Assembly: GCA_964645835.1 (NCBI GenBank)
Contig: CAZYDG010000043.1
Coordinates: forward strand, 62,001 to 126,000
DNA length: 64,000 nucleotides
From: CAZBME01 sp964645835
Lineage (GTDB): Bacteria; Desulfobacterota; Syntrophia; Syntrophales; UBA8958
Direction of reading: 5' to 3'
The first letter of the stretch is position 1, and the number at the start of each line of letters is the position of its first letter. The position numbers and the translations under genes are program-made. The notes below the pieces were generated by a model that was given only the letters and a program-made list of their open reading frames with translations, was not told the origin of the DNA and did not search any database. Of this stretch, positions 43,459 through 53,221 are shown in pieces.

Positions 43459-44880
43459 CTATGCGCCGCCGCCCAAGGCTTTATAAAAGGCAACTTCATT
43501 GGCGAAGCGGAAAAGCTGGAGGCTGATCAGCCCCTTCTGAGCGCTGTAGAGAGAGCGTTGAGCATCTAGAACGCTGAGGTAGCTGTCGATGCCCTTTGTG
43601 TAACGCGCCTGGGAGATGCGATAGGTTGCAGCAAAGGCGTTGACCAGCGATTCTTGCGCCTCGATCTGCCGGTTCACCGTTCCCTGTATGGCAAGAGCGT
43701 CCGCCGTTTCCCGGAAAGCCGCCTGGATAGTCAGCTCATACTGGGTCAACGTTATGTCCTTCTCCGCTTTTGTGACATCATAAGCTGACCACATGCGGGC
43801 ATCAAAAATCGGAAGAACGATCTGCGGCGCAAAATTCCACGTGCTCGAGCCGTCCTTGAAGAGCCCCGACAATTGAGCGCTGGCCGTGCCGAAGGATGTC
43901 GTGAGGGAAATGCGGGGAAAGAAAGCGGCACGGGCGGCGCCGATATTGGCATTGGCTGCCTTGAGGCGGTGCTCTGCCGCCAGCACATCAGGCCGTTTCA
44001 AGAGCACCTCCGAAGACAAGCCGGGGGAAATATCCCGGATCGGACGTAGCTTGCCCAACTCTGGTGGCAGAAGTTCCTGCGGCACTTGAGAACCGACGAG
44101 AAGGCGCAAGGCGTTTTCATCCTGAGCGGCCATTTGGGTATAGCGGGCGACGTCTCCTCTGGCTGTATCGACCTGACTTTGGGCGCGACGAAGATCCAGT
44201 TCGGAGGCAAGACCTACGTCATAACGCTTCCGGATCAGTTTGTAGGCCGATTCCTGTGACTCAAGGGTGGATGCCGTCAGGGCAAGGCTTTCCCTGTCCG
44301 CAGCAAGGGTAAGGTATGCGTTGGCCACGGTGGAAACCAGGAGGATCTGGGCACTGCGGCGTGTCTGATCCGTTGCCAGATATTCCTCCAGCGCACGGTC
44401 CTTCAGGCTGCGGATGCGGCCGAAAAAGTCGATTTCCCAGGCGGTGATGCCGAAATTAACATTGTATTGGCTAAACGTCGTATCCTGGCCCGTAGTGGAG
44501 AGGTCTGCCGGCAGTCGACCATTGTTTACGTACCCCGCAGCACTGACGGCCGGCAGCAGTTCTGCCCGCTGAATGCCGTATAGGGCTCTGGCTCTCTCGA
44601 CATTCAAGGCCGCCAGACGGAGGTCGCGATTGTTCTTCAGGGCCATTGCTATGATTTCCTTCAGGCGTTCATCGGTAAAAAACTCCTGCCATGGCAAATC
44701 CGTAGCGGCAGGCGCTACGACTGTCCTCTTTGTCTCCTCGTAAGCCGTACCGGTCGGCCATTGATTGGGAACGGGTGCTACGGGCCGCTCGTATTTCGGG
44801 GCCAGAGAGCAACCGCCGGATAGAGCAGCAATGATGATAGTTATGACGAGGCGCCTGCTGATGCAGAATTTTGTCATCAT
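43459..44880 (-). CDS. RND efflux outer-membrane factor (OprM/NodT family)
   Basis: 473 residues from ATG 44880 (GGAGG nine bases upstream); an upstream in-frame ATG would overlap the pump gene. A lipobox signal is visible (LSGGCSLAPKYERP, Cys about 24). TolC-like coiled-coil repeats fill the body: LDLRRAQSQVDTARGDVARY and FFPRISLTTSFGTASAQLSG. It forms the trimeric outer-membrane channel of the tripartite pump. Third gene of the efflux operon, starting two bases after the pump stop. Confidence 0.93.
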   Translation of the reverse strand: MMTKFCISRRLVITIIIAALSGGCSLAPKYERPVAPVPNQWPTGTAYEETKRTVVAPAATDLPWQEFFTDERLKEIIAMALKNNRDLRLAALNVERARALYGIQRAELLPAVSAAGYVNNGRLPADLSTTGQDTTFSQYNVNFGITAWEIDFFGRIRSLKDRALEEYLATDQTRRSAQILLVSTVANAYLTLAADRESLALTASTLESQESAYKLIRKRYDVGLASELDLRRAQSQVDTARGDVARYTQMAAQDENALRLLVGSQVPQELLPPELGKLRPIRDISPGLSSEVLLKRPDVLAAEHRLKAANANIGAARAAFFPRISLTTSFGTASAQLSGLFKDGSSTWNFAPQIVLPIFDARMWSAYDVTKAEKDITLTQYELTIQAAFRETADALAIQGTVNRQIEAQESLVNAFAATYRISQARYTKGIDSYLSVLDAQRSLYSAQKGLISLQLFRFANEVAFYKALGGGA

Positions 44881-44881
44881 G

Positions 44882-47800
44882 TCATAGGTCCTCCGTGGCA
44901 ATTGATTCCGTATTTCCATCTGTTGTCTTCTCCCGGCGTTTCCCTGTGAGCTTTGTTATCAATGCCGTAAACAAAGACCCGGCGCCCCCGGATGCTACCG
45001 TCTTCCCATATTTCTTGCCGAATGCCTTTTCAATTAGGACATAGAAGAGAGGGGCAAAAACAACCACCAGGGCGGTGCCGGTTATCATCCCTCCCAGCAC
45101 GCCGGTGCCGATGGCGGTCATGGCCCCTGCGCCGGCGCCTCTAGCCATGACGAGGGGCAGGACGCCGAACCCGAAGGCGAGGGACGTCATGACGATGGGG
45201 CGCAATCGCAGTTTCGCCCCTTCCAGTGTCGCATCGATTAGGTCCATCCCCTCCTCAACCCGTGCCTTGGCAAACTGAACAATAAGGATGGCGTTTTTGG
45301 TAGTTAATCCCAGGGTGGTCAAAAGACCGATCTGAAAATAGACGTCATTGGACATCCCCCGCAGACTGGAAGCAATGACGCCGCCGATGGCCCCCAGAGG
45401 CAGGGCCAGGAGAATGGCGATGGGGATCGGCCAGCTTTCGTAGAGAGCCGCCAGGCAAAGAAAGATGACAAGGATAGAAAAGGCATAGAGGAGCGGCGCC
45501 TGTGACTTAGCCATCCGTTCCTGATAAGAAAGGCCGGACCAGTCAAAGCCGAACCCCTGGGGCAGCTTGGATGTGATCTCTTCCATGGCCTTCATGGCCT
45601 CACCGGAACTTCTTCCCGGCGCCGGTTCTCCCCAGATATTAAGGGATGGGAAACCGTTGAAGCGTTCCAGCCGTGGGGAACCGCTCTCCCAACGAGTGGA
45701 GGCGAACGAGGCAAAGGGCGTCATCTGTCCCGCAGCATTGCGGACATAAAGCTTGTCCAGATGTTGAGGAAGCATGCGATAGGGGGCGTCGGCTTGCACA
45801 TAAACCTTTTTAACCCGGCCGGCCTGTATGAAATTGTTGACATAGGCACCCCCGAAGGCCGCCGCGATGGTATTGTGAACGGAAGTCAAGGGGATACCCA
45901 TGGCCCCCGTTTTTTCCCAGTCCACATCGATCCGGAACTGGGGGACATCCTCCATGCCGTTGGGCCGGACATTCGCCAGCCGTGGGTCCTTCACCGCCAT
46001 GCCCAGGAGCTGGTTGCGGGCATTCATCAGGGCGGCGTGACCGAGACCGCCCCGGTCAAGCAACTGGAAATCCACACCCCGCGCGTTGCCCATCTCGACG
46101 ACGGGTGGAGGCGGGAAGGCGAAGACCAGGGAACTGCGGAATTGGGAAAAGGCACCCATAGCCCGGCCGGCAACGGCCTTCACCCTTAAGTCCGGCCGAT
46201 TTCGCTGGTGCCAGTCCCTCAACTTGGTAAAGACAAGGCCGTTGTTCTGCGCCCTGCCGGAAAAGCCGATACCGACAATGGTCATGCATGATTCAACAGC
46301 CTCTTTTTCTTTTTCCAAAAAGTAGTGCCGGACGTCGTCGGCGACCACCTGGGTTTGCTCCATAGTGGCGCCCGTCGGCATAAGTATCTGCGCAAAGAGG
46401 ATGCCCTGGTCTTCATCGGGAAGATAGCCCGTGGGCATTCGCATAAATAGAAATCCCAGCAGAATCAGGATGACCAGGAAAACCGCGAGGTAGCGTCTTT
46501 TCCGGGACAGGACGCCGCCGACCAGTTGCACATAGCGGTCCCGCAACCGGAAGAAGGCATGATCGAACCACCGGAAAAAAGGCTGCAAAAAAAAGATGGC
46601 GTTTTCCGCCGCCTCATGCCCCTGAGCTACCGGTTTCAGGAGTGAGGCGCAAAGCACCGGTGTCAGGATCAGGGCCACAAGCACTGACAGCAGCATGGCA
46701 GCGGCAATGGTCACAGAGAACTGCCGGTAGATGACGCCTGTGGAGCCGGGAAAGAAGGCCATGGGGCCAAAGACCGCGGCGAGTACAAGTCCGATGCCGA
46801 TCAGGGCCGGCGTAATCTGTTCCATGGATTTGGCTGTGGCTTCCTTGGGCGGAAGTCCCTCCTCCGTCATGATCCGTTCCACGTTTTCCACAACAACGAT
46901 GGCGTCGTCCACCAACAGGCCGATGGCCAGCACCATGGCGAACATGGTAAGCATATTGATGGAAAACCCGAAGGCTCCCAGGACGGCGAAGGTTCCGAGA
47001 ATAACGACCGGTACGGCGATGGTCGGGATAAGCGTTGCCCGCAGATTGCCCATGAACAGCCACATGACGGCAAAGACGAGAAAGACCGCTTCGAAGAGGG
47101 TCATTACGACCTCGTTGATGGCCACCCGTACAAAAGGGGTGGTGTCATAGGGATAGACGACCTTCATTCCCTTAGGAAAGTAGCGGCCCATATCGGCCAG
47201 TTTCTTTTTGACGGCATCGGCGGTATCCAGGGCGTTGGCGCCGGGAGCCTGACGGATGGCGAGTCCGGCGCAAGGCTTTCCGTTATAAAAGGCCTCGACA
47301 TCATAAAACTCGGTCCCCAGCTCCGTACGGCCCACATCCCGGACGCGGACAACGGCGCCGTCGGGATTGGTGCGGACGGGGATGGCGGCAAACTCCTCCG
47401 GGGTCTTGAGCATGTTCTGGACGATAATGGAGGTGTTCAATCGCTGACCTTTGACCGCCGGCGCGCCGCCGAACTGCCCGGCGGAAATCTCCACGTTGTA
47501 GGTTTTCAGCGCTGCGATCACATCCTCTATGGTCAGCCGGTAATCGGTGAGTTTTTCAGGGTTGAGCCATATCCGCATGGCATATTGGGTGCCGAAGTTC
47601 TGGACCTCGCCGACACCGGGGACGCGGGCCAGGACCTTTTCCAGGTTGGATTGGGCATAATCCCGAAGATCATTGCCATCCATGCTGCTGTCTTCGGAGA
47701 TGAGCCCCACGATAATCAAATAGTTTCGCGTCGATTTGCTGACCGTGACACCTAAGCGCTGCACCTCCTCCGGCAGGCTTGTCATGGCGAGTTGGAGCTT

Positions 47801-48133
47801 GTTTTGCACCTTTGCCCATGCCAGATCAGGATCGGTTCCCGGTTTGAAGGTCAGTTCGATCCGGGAGGCACCGGCGGAATCGCTAACGCCAGACAGATAG
47901 AGCATGTCGTCGAAGCCGGTCATCTTCTGCTCGATGATTTGGGTGACGCTGTTTTCTACGGTCTCAGCTGAAGCTCCTGGATAGAAGGAATCGATAGCGA
48001 TAGACGGCGGGGCGATGGGAGGGTACTGGGAGATGGGCAGATTATAAATAGCCAATCCCCCGAGGACCATCATTACAATGGCGATGACCCAGGCGAAAAC
48101 AGGACGATCCAGGAAGAATTTCGATAGCATCAA
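44882..48133 (-). CDS. RND multidrug efflux pump, AcrB/MexB-type (HAE1)
   Basis: 1083 residues, the full length for AcrB-like pumps. Twelve membrane helices, with large periplasmic loops after the first and seventh. The TM4 block AIGLLVDDAIVVVENVERIM holds the paired Asp of the proton relay. GLTTKNAILIVQFAKARVEE is the matching TM10 segment with its Lys. The N-terminus reads FFLDRPVFAWVIAIVMMVLG and a PISQYPPIAPPSI block follows, both HAE1 hallmarks. It expels hydrophobic and amphipathic compounds using the proton gradient. Substrates are not predictable. Confidence 0.96.
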   Translation of the reverse strand: MMLSKFFLDRPVFAWVIAIVMMVLGGLAIYNLPISQYPPIAPPSIAIDSFYPGASAETVENSVTQIIEQKMTGFDDMLYLSGVSDSAGASRIELTFKPGTDPDLAWAKVQNKLQLAMTSLPEEVQRLGVTVSKSTRNYLIIVGLISEDSSMDGNDLRDYAQSNLEKVLARVPGVGEVQNFGTQYAMRIWLNPEKLTDYRLTIEDVIAALKTYNVEISAGQFGGAPAVKGQRLNTSIIVQNMLKTPEEFAAIPVRTNPDGAVVRVRDVGRTELGTEFYDVEAFYNGKPCAGLAIRQAPGANALDTADAVKKKLADMGRYFPKGMKVVYPYDTTPFVRVAINEVVMTLFEAVFLVFAVMWLFMGNLRATLIPTIAVPVVILGTFAVLGAFGFSINMLTMFAMVLAIGLLVDDAIVVVENVERIMTEEGLPPKEATAKSMEQITPALIGIGLVLAAVFGPMAFFPGSTGVIYRQFSVTIAAAMLLSVLVALILTPVLCASLLKPVAQGHEAAENAIFFLQPFFRWFDHAFFRLRDRYVQLVGGVLSRKRRYLAVFLVILILLGFLFMRMPTGYLPDEDQGILFAQILMPTGATMEQTQVVADDVRHYFLEKEKEAVESCMTIVGIGFSGRAQNNGLVFTKLRDWHQRNRPDLRVKAVAGRAMGAFSQFRSSLVFAFPPPPVVEMGNARGVDFQLLDRGGLGHAALMNARNQLLGMAVKDPRLANVRPNGMEDVPQFRIDVDWEKTGAMGIPLTSVHNTIAAAFGGAYVNNFIQAGRVKKVYVQADAPYRMLPQHLDKLYVRNAAGQMTPFASFASTRWESGSPRLERFNGFPSLNIWGEPAPGRSSGEAMKAMEEITSKLPQGFGFDWSGLSYQERMAKSQAPLLYAFSILVIFLCLAALYESWPIPIAILLALPLGAIGGVIASSLRGMSNDVYFQIGLLTTLGLTTKNAILIVQFAKARVEEGMDLIDATLEGAKLRLRPIVMTSLAFGFGVLPLVMARGAGAGAMTAIGTGVLGGMITGTALVVVFAPLFYVLIEKAFGKKYGKTVASGGAGSLFTALITKLTGKRREKTTDGNTESIATEDL

Positions 48134-48142
48134 GGGCCTCCG

Positions 48143-49351
48143 TCAGTTTGCTTTTGCCGTCGGTGAAATGTTATTCTTTCCCGTAGCGCCTGTCTTTTCC
48201 TCCCCGGCAATCAAGGGAACAGCTTTCACGGATGAGCCGGGTTTCGCCTTCTGTATCCCTTCGACGATCACTTGCTCACCGGATGCCAGACCTGAAGAAA
48301 CGAGCCATTGATTGCCGACAGCGCGATCAATGGTAATGGCCCGCTGTTGAACCTTGCCTTGGGCATCCACGACCAATGCCAGGGGATTCCCTTTCGGATC
48401 GCGGGTGATGCCCTGCTGAGGAACCAGGAGGGCGTTCTTGGCGATTCCTTCTTCTACCGCCGCCCGGACGAACATGCCCGGCAGGAGAATCCTCTGGGGG
48501 TTGGGAAAGACCACCCTAAGAATAACCGATCCCGTAGTTGGGTCAACGGTGACGTCTCGGAATTGCAGGGTGCCTTCCCAAGGATAAGGTGTACCATCTT
48601 CCAGGGTCAGACGGACTTTGCTGCTGACCTTGCCGTTGCGGTCGATACGGCCTTCCTCAAGGCGGCGCCGCAGGCGCAAGACTTCCGTCGTGGACTGGGG
48701 CACATCGACGTATATGGGATCCAGACGTTGAACAGTAGCCAATGGCAAGGGCTGACCGGCCGTTACCAGGGCGCCGACTGTGAAATGGGATTTGCCGATA
48801 CGGCCCGAGATGGGTGCCGTGACTGACGTGTATTTCAAATTGATACGGGCCGTTTCGACGGCGGCTTTCCAATACTGGATATCCGCCTCTATCTGTTTCA
48901 GGGCTGCAGCTGCGTCGTCATAGTCCTGTCGGCTGACGGCATTATCGGTAAGCAATTCCCGAAACCTGTCGGCTCTTGAACGGGTTGCCGAAAGATTGGC
49001 CTCGGACCGTCCCAGGGCTGCCTTGGCATTGTCCAGGGCTGCCTGATAGGGTGCGGCGTCGATCCGAAAAAGGACCTGACCTTCACTGACATCGGCACCC
49101 TCGGTAAACAGGCGTTGCTGGATGATGCCCCCCACCTGGGGTCGAACTTCCGCAATAAGATTGGCTGATGTCCGCCCGGACAACTCCGTTGTGATCACCA
49201 ACTGCTGAGGTTTCAGCGTCACCACGGCAACTTCGAGGGGTCCGCCCGGTACTTTCCCCGTATTGGAAGATTGTCCGCAACCATTCAGGAGCAAAAAACC
49301 TGATAGCAATCCTGCGGCAACAATTCGTTTGGCTCTGTTATCAATTCGCAT
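48143..49351 (-). CDS. RND efflux periplasmic adaptor (AcrA/MexA family)
   Basis: 402 residues from ATG 49351, preceded by GAGGTG; a TTG four codons upstream is less likely. A lipoprotein signal is present (GLLSGFLLLNGCGQSS, Cys about 25). The lipoyl-hairpin order is normal: ELSGRTSANLIAEVRPQVGG, a coiled coil rich in Ala/Arg and SVTAPISGRIGKSHFTVGAL. It bridges pump and outer-membrane channel. Transcribed first of the three pump genes, nine bases before the pump start. A repeat copy precedes it. Confidence 0.94.
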   Translation of the reverse strand: MRIDNRAKRIVAAGLLSGFLLLNGCGQSSNTGKVPGGPLEVAVVTLKPQQLVITTELSGRTSANLIAEVRPQVGGIIQQRLFTEGADVSEGQVLFRIDAAPYQAALDNAKAALGRSEANLSATRSRADRFRELLTDNAVSRQDYDDAAAALKQIEADIQYWKAAVETARINLKYTSVTAPISGRIGKSHFTVGALVTAGQPLPLATVQRLDPIYVDVPQSTTEVLRLRRRLEEGRIDRNGKVSSKVRLTLEDGTPYPWEGTLQFRDVTVDPTTGSVILRVVFPNPQRILLPGMFVRAAVEEGIAKNALLVPQQGITRDPKGNPLALVVDAQGKVQQRAITIDRAVGNQWLVSSGLASGEQVIVEGIQKAKPGSSVKAVPLIAGEEKTGATGKNNISPTAKAN

Positions 49352-49387
49352 GCAGCACCTCAATTAGGATAAATCAAAAATTCGGGC

Positions 49388-49530
49388 CGGCTGTTGAAAA
49401 ACGCCCATCTGCTGCGTTGCACAGCAAACCTCCCCGGCTTTCGCCGGGGCAGGCTACATCGACGTACTTCTATGTACGACTCATTCCTCGGCTTTTGTGC
49501 GCCTTGTGCCTGGGCATTTTTGACCAGCCA
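49388..49530 (+). repeat. Mosaic palindromic repeat, copy 9
   Basis: Full copy between tetR and the adaptor gene, with the left module CCCCGGCTTTCGCCGGGGC also in copy 28177 and the right end GGGCATTTTTGACCAGCC. Divergence at both tips suggests an older copy. Confidence 0.87.
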
Positions 49531-49598
49531 GCACAAAATCGAAATTGTGTGTCGGTCATTGGCAAAACAAGATGAACTTATTGGAAAATGACTTGTAT

Positions 49599-50183
49599 TC
49601 AACGGGCATTTCCTTTGACGGCATCCCAGCAAGCCTCGCTGGTCTGCCGGATCAGGGTGTCATTAAGCGTGACAAAACCGAGAATGTGATCACGCGCCAA
49701 AAAAATCAAAGGGGCGATGGCAAGAGAAAAAAGGATGTTCACCGGAATGTCTTTTACAGCGTGTTCTGCGATGGCCTCTTCAAAGAGAGTCAAAAAGATA
49801 TCATCACGACCGGCCTTGTCCAGAAACCTGTCTCTACGCATGGAGATACCGTAGGGAGAGTTCATAAACTGTTCAAGGTATCGGAAATGAAGAGGATTAT
49901 CTATGAGAAACCTGAGGACCTTTCCGGTAAGGTAGAGAAACCGTTCCCGGATCGGGCCTTCGGTGGGAAAGCCTTCCCGTATAGTCGCGATGATCCTGTT
50001 TTCCAGTTCCTTAAACAGCTCGGTGATCAGTTCATCCTTGCCGTTAAAGTAGATATAGATCGTTCCGACAGCCACGTTTGCTTTGGCGGCTATCATGGAC
50101 ATGGGAACCCGATGGAATCCATTCTCTGCCAGGAGGCTCATGGCCACGGCCATGATTTCATCACGCTTAACAAAGCTTTTCAT
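49599..50183 (-). CDS. TetR-family transcriptional regulator of the efflux operon
   Basis: 194 residues. The N-terminal helix-turn-helix is KRDEIMAVAMSLLAENGFHR followed by VPMSMIAAKANVAVGTIYIY, a clear TetR_N domain at residues 7-55. The C-terminal ligand-binding half is all helical with a hydrophobic segment near 150-170. It lies upstream of the adaptor-pump-channel genes in the same direction, the usual place for a local repressor. A perfect inverted repeat is 24 bp ahead of its start, suggesting autoregulation. Confidence 0.93.
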   Translation of the reverse strand: MKSFVKRDEIMAVAMSLLAENGFHRVPMSMIAAKANVAVGTIYIYFNGKDELITELFKELENRIIATIREGFPTEGPIRERFLYLTGKVLRFLIDNPLHFRYLEQFMNSPYGISMRRDRFLDKAGRDDIFLTLFEEAIAEHAVKDIPVNILFSLAIAPLIFLARDHILGFVTLNDTLIRQTSEACWDAVKGNAR

Positions 50184-50206
50184 GACTCAACCACCCTCAA
50201 AAAAAC

Positions 50207-50222
50207 GAATGAACAATCATTC
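50207..50222. promoter_or_regulatory. Candidate TetR operator
   Basis: GAATGA-ACAA-TCATTC is a perfect inverted repeat with a four-base centre, 24 bp upstream of the tetR start codon. Inverted GAATGA/TCATTC half sites are common in TetR-family operators. It probably overlaps the tetR promoter. Confidence 0.6.
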
Positions 50223-50312
50223 ATTAATTGGGCTGTGTTTATCTCAGGCAGTTTTTGTCGTCAAGCATTTTTATTCGTTTCGGGTCTAATACCCCGCGGC
50301 TTACCGCGCATC

Positions 50313-50379
50313 CGTCATTCCGGCGAAGGCCGGAATCCAGAGAATCGGGACTGGATGCCGGATCAAGTCCGGCATGACG
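50313..50379. repeat. Palindromic repeat of a second family, 67 bp
   Basis: Opens with CGTCATTCCGGCGAAGGCCG and closes with CGGATCAAGTCCGGCATGACG. Two hairpins (CCGGCGAAGGCCGG and CCGGATCAAGTCCGG) are nested in an outer CGTCAT/ATGACG pair. The two hairpins resemble the extra modules inserted in copies 28177 and 49388. It lies between tetR and the AMP ligase. Confidence 0.85.
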
Positions 50380-50417
50380 AAATGGGTTTAATAACTCGCT
50401 GCTTGCGGAGGGGTAGT

Positions 50418-51875
50418 TTATTGTTTCTTTTCCACTTTTAATAACCGTTCAATTTCTGCCCGATCATATTTCCCTGCTGGCGTCATAGGGATGCGATCGA
50501 CGGTAACAATGTGTTTTGGGATCGCGTAGGCTTCGGATATTTCGGCTAAAAGTCTCCGAAGAAGGATAACGTCACTGTTCGCGACAACAAGCGCGGCCAG
50601 TTCGTTTTGACGGCCCTGTCCGGCGGGACGGGAGATGACGACGGCGTCACGAACATCGGGTAACTGACAGAGTTTGGCCTGGACGGCCAGTATGTTCACC
50701 CGTTTCCCGCCGATCTTGACGATATCGTCGGCCCGGCCCCGGAGGATGAACCGGTTGTCTTCCGCCTTATCAACACAATCGGCCGTCATAAAATAGCCGT
50801 GGCTGTCCCTCGGCAGTTCCGGGGAAAGAAAGGCTGACCGGACGCGCAGCACGCCTTCCTGTATTTCCCATGTGATGGGATCCATGGGAACCCAGGTGTC
50901 GCCGTCCACGAAGTGCCGCCTGGTCGCAATTCCCCCCGTTTCCGTCGAACCGTAGACCTCAAGGACATCTACCCCGGTTTTTTGTCGAAAGGCCAGGGCA
51001 TCGTCCTTGTCCAGCATCCCCGCAGAGGACAGGGCTGCCCGGAGATAGTTGCCATGAAGGCTGTCCGTGTTCAGAATTCGGTAATGAACGGGGATGCTCA
51101 CCAAAATTGTGGCTCTGAACGTTTTCGCTGCTTTGAGTATCTCCCTGGGAAACGTAAAAATGCTGCCGAGCACGCAGGCCCTGCCGATAAAGGGAACAAG
51201 AACGGTAAAAAGAAGGCCGTAGATATGATTTGGGGGTACAGTGGACAGGAAGAGATCATCCGGTGAGACGTTTAGGGCATCGGTCTGGTAGCGGGCCTCT
51301 CCGAACATATTTCGCGGTGTCTTGGGCCACATCTTTGGCATGCCTGTCGATCCGCCCGTAAAAAGGGTGAGAAAAGGTTCGTCCGGGTCACATTGTCCAT
51401 CAGGGAGCGCTTTACCGACGGGAAAATCGAAAGGGGTGATCACTGCCGGGCCGGGGGGGTAGTCATCCCCGCCTTCGCCTTTTGTCAGAAAGAAAGCAGG
51501 ACCTGCGGCCTCGCAGACCTCTGAGAGGGCCTGACATGAATGGGCGTAAGGGAGGATCAAACGGGGCCCTCCGGCCAGAGCCGCCAGCAGGGCTGCCATG
51601 ATTAATGATTTATCTTCTGTGCAGAGACATATCCACGGCCGACAAATGCCCGAAGACGTTGTGTAATGATAGAGACCGCCGGCCAGGCGATGGATATCTC
51701 CATATGTTTCACCGTTCAGGATGAACGGGCGGTCCGGTTCCGCAGGTGGGGCAAGCTGCTTTTTGTACCATGCTGCATCGGTATTTTGGTTTGCCCCGGT
51801 CTTGTGGTCTTCCGATGATACGTTTTTCTCCATAAAATAACGAACCTGTTTCCCTTGCATCCAAGGTGATTTCAT
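50418..51875 (-). CDS. AMP-dependent acyl/aryl ligase (ApeH-like)
   Basis: 485 residues, shorter than most acyl-CoA synthetases and similar to the aryl-polyene ligase ApeH. The P-loop motif is TLFTGGSTGMPKMWPKT, the A5-type motif VLEVYGSTETGGIA and the A7 motif GYFMTADCVDK; the C-terminal PMTPAGKYDR supplies the catalytic Lys. It should adenylate a carboxylic acid, perhaps an aromatic starter, and load a carrier protein. It is divergent from the dehydratase at 52049, sharing a 170-bp promoter region. Start codon uncertain: Met at 51860 or 51833 are possible. Confidence 0.82.
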   Translation of the reverse strand: MKSPWMQGKQVRYFMEKNVSSEDHKTGANQNTDAAWYKKQLAPPAEPDRPFILNGETYGDIHRLAGGLYHYTTSSGICRPWICLCTEDKSLIMAALLAALAGGPRLILPYAHSCQALSEVCEAAGPAFFLTKGEGGDDYPPGPAVITPFDFPVGKALPDGQCDPDEPFLTLFTGGSTGMPKMWPKTPRNMFGEARYQTDALNVSPDDLFLSTVPPNHIYGLLFTVLVPFIGRACVLGSIFTFPREILKAAKTFRATILVSIPVHYRILNTDSLHGNYLRAALSSAGMLDKDDALAFRQKTGVDVLEVYGSTETGGIATRRHFVDGDTWVPMDPITWEIQEGVLRVRSAFLSPELPRDSHGYFMTADCVDKAEDNRFILRGRADDIVKIGGKRVNILAVQAKLCQLPDVRDAVVISRPAGQGRQNELAALVVANSDVILLRRLLAEISEAYAIPKHIVTVDRIPMTPAGKYDRAEIERLLKVEKKQ

Positions 51876-52048
51876 CGGAAACCCATAGCGGTAAAAGCCG
51901 CCGTACTTTGATAATTCCCCTTGACTTCCTTCAATATTTCACCTTAAGTAGGCCCGTCTCTTAACATGTTTTTGACGTTTTGCACATACAAAAGCCCTTT
52001 GTTTCCGGGACAAAATATCAAGACCGGATGGATCGCCAAATACGCGAG

Positions 52049-52477
52049 ATGGATATTGAAGATCTTATTCCCCATAGGGGCCGGATGAAGCTTCTGGACA
52101 GTGTTGTCTCTGCAACAGATGATGAGGCTACCACGTCCGCCCGAGTCACACCGCGCTGGCCCCTGTTCCAGGACGCCTTCGTCAACCCCATCGTCCTTAT
52201 CGAGGTCGTTGCCCAGACGGCCGCCGTCCATGTCAGTAGCCGAAAGAAGGCCGGCGAAACAGTTGATCGTCGGGGATGGATGGTGGGGATTAAGAACGCC
52301 GATTTTTATTCGGATGCCATCCCCGTGGATACGGTTCTCACCACGACGGTGAAGAACTTGTACCACATTGATAATTATAACGTTTTGGAGGGCGAGGTCC
52401 GGGATGGCGAAATGATTTTATGCCGCGTCCAGATTCAGGTCATGCGGGAAACTGTGGAAGGTAAAACATTGCCATGA
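52049..52477 (+). CDS. FabZ-like 3-hydroxyacyl dehydratase (ApeI/ApeP-like)
   Basis: 142 residues from ATG 52049; the open frame continues upstream to 51980 with Met at 52028 also possible, and no strong ribosome site decides. The hot-dog motif IEDLIPHRGRMKLLDSV carries the catalytic His, and LIEVVAQTAAVHVSS the Glu, as in FabZ and aryl-polyene dehydratases. It would remove water from 3-hydroxyacyl-ACP. It is 15 bases before the reductase gene, so both act in one elongation cycle. Confidence 0.85.
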   Translation: MDIEDLIPHRGRMKLLDSVVSATDDEATTSARVTPRWPLFQDAFVNPIVLIEVVAQTAAVHVSSRKKAGETVDRRGWMVGIKNADFYSDAIPVDTVLTTTVKNLYHIDNYNVLEGEVRDGEMILCRVQIQVMRETVEGKTLP

Positions 52478-52492
52478 GCAACGGGAGGGATC

Positions 52493-53221
52493 ATGACAGA
52501 TGAACAAATTGCCCTGGTGACGGGTGGCAGTCGAGGCATCGGCCGGGCCATTGCCGTCGAACTCGCGTCAGCCGGTTATGGGGTGATCATAACGTACAAG
52601 GGAAATGAGGCAGCGGCGGACGAAACCCTGGAGATGATTTCCGGCAAGGGAGGGCAGGCGGAAAAGATCCGCTTCGATGTGGCCGATTCGACGGAGGCGG
52701 CGGCGGCCATGGAACAGATCATCGGCCGGTACAAGGATATCAGTGTTCTCGTCAACAATGCGGGGATTACCGCTGACGGCCTTTTTATGATGATGCCCGA
52801 GGGAGACTGGGATTCGGTAATCCAAACGACCCTCAAGGGATTTTACAACGTGACGAAGCCAGTCATCCGGACGATGGTCCGGAGGCGCAGGGGAGCCGTC
52901 GTGTCCATCTCTTCGGCAGCGGCCATCATGCCCAACCGCGGACAGGTCAACTATGCGGCAGCCAAGTCGGGCTTGATTGCGGCCAGCCGCTCCCTGGCGT
53001 CGGAGGTGGCCAGGTTGGGCATCCGGGTCAATGTTGTGGCGCCGGGGCTCATCGATACTGACATGATCAAAGACGCGCCCATTGAACGGATCAAGGAGGT
53101 TATCCCCATGGCGAGGATCGGCCGGCCGGAAGAAGTGGCCAAGGTTGTCCGTTTCCTCTGCTCTGACGACGCTTCTTATGTGACTGGGCAGGTATTGTCG
53201 GTCAATGGCGGTATGTTCTAG
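52493..53221 (+). CDS. FabG-like 3-oxoacyl-ACP reductase (ApeQ-like)
   Basis: 242 residues. TGGSRGIGRAIA at residues 10-21, NNAGITADGLFMMM with Asn, the catalytic Ser-Tyr-Lys at SISSAAA, Tyr154 and Lys158 (NYAAAKSG), and the C-terminal YVTGQVLSVNGGMF are all FabG features. It would reduce the 3-keto group with NADPH in the cluster's chain elongation. GGGAGGG precedes the ATG and the stop overlaps the next start by one base. Confidence 0.93.
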   Translation: MTDEQIALVTGGSRGIGRAIAVELASAGYGVIITYKGNEAAADETLEMISGKGGQAEKIRFDVADSTEAAAAMEQIIGRYKDISVLVNNAGITADGLFMMMPEGDWDSVIQTTLKGFYNVTKPVIRTMVRRRRGAVVSISSAAAIMPNRGQVNYAAAKSGLIAASRSLASEVARLGIRVNVVAPGLIDTDMIKDAPIERIKEVIPMARIGRPEEVAKVVRFLCSDDASYVTGQVLSVNGGMF

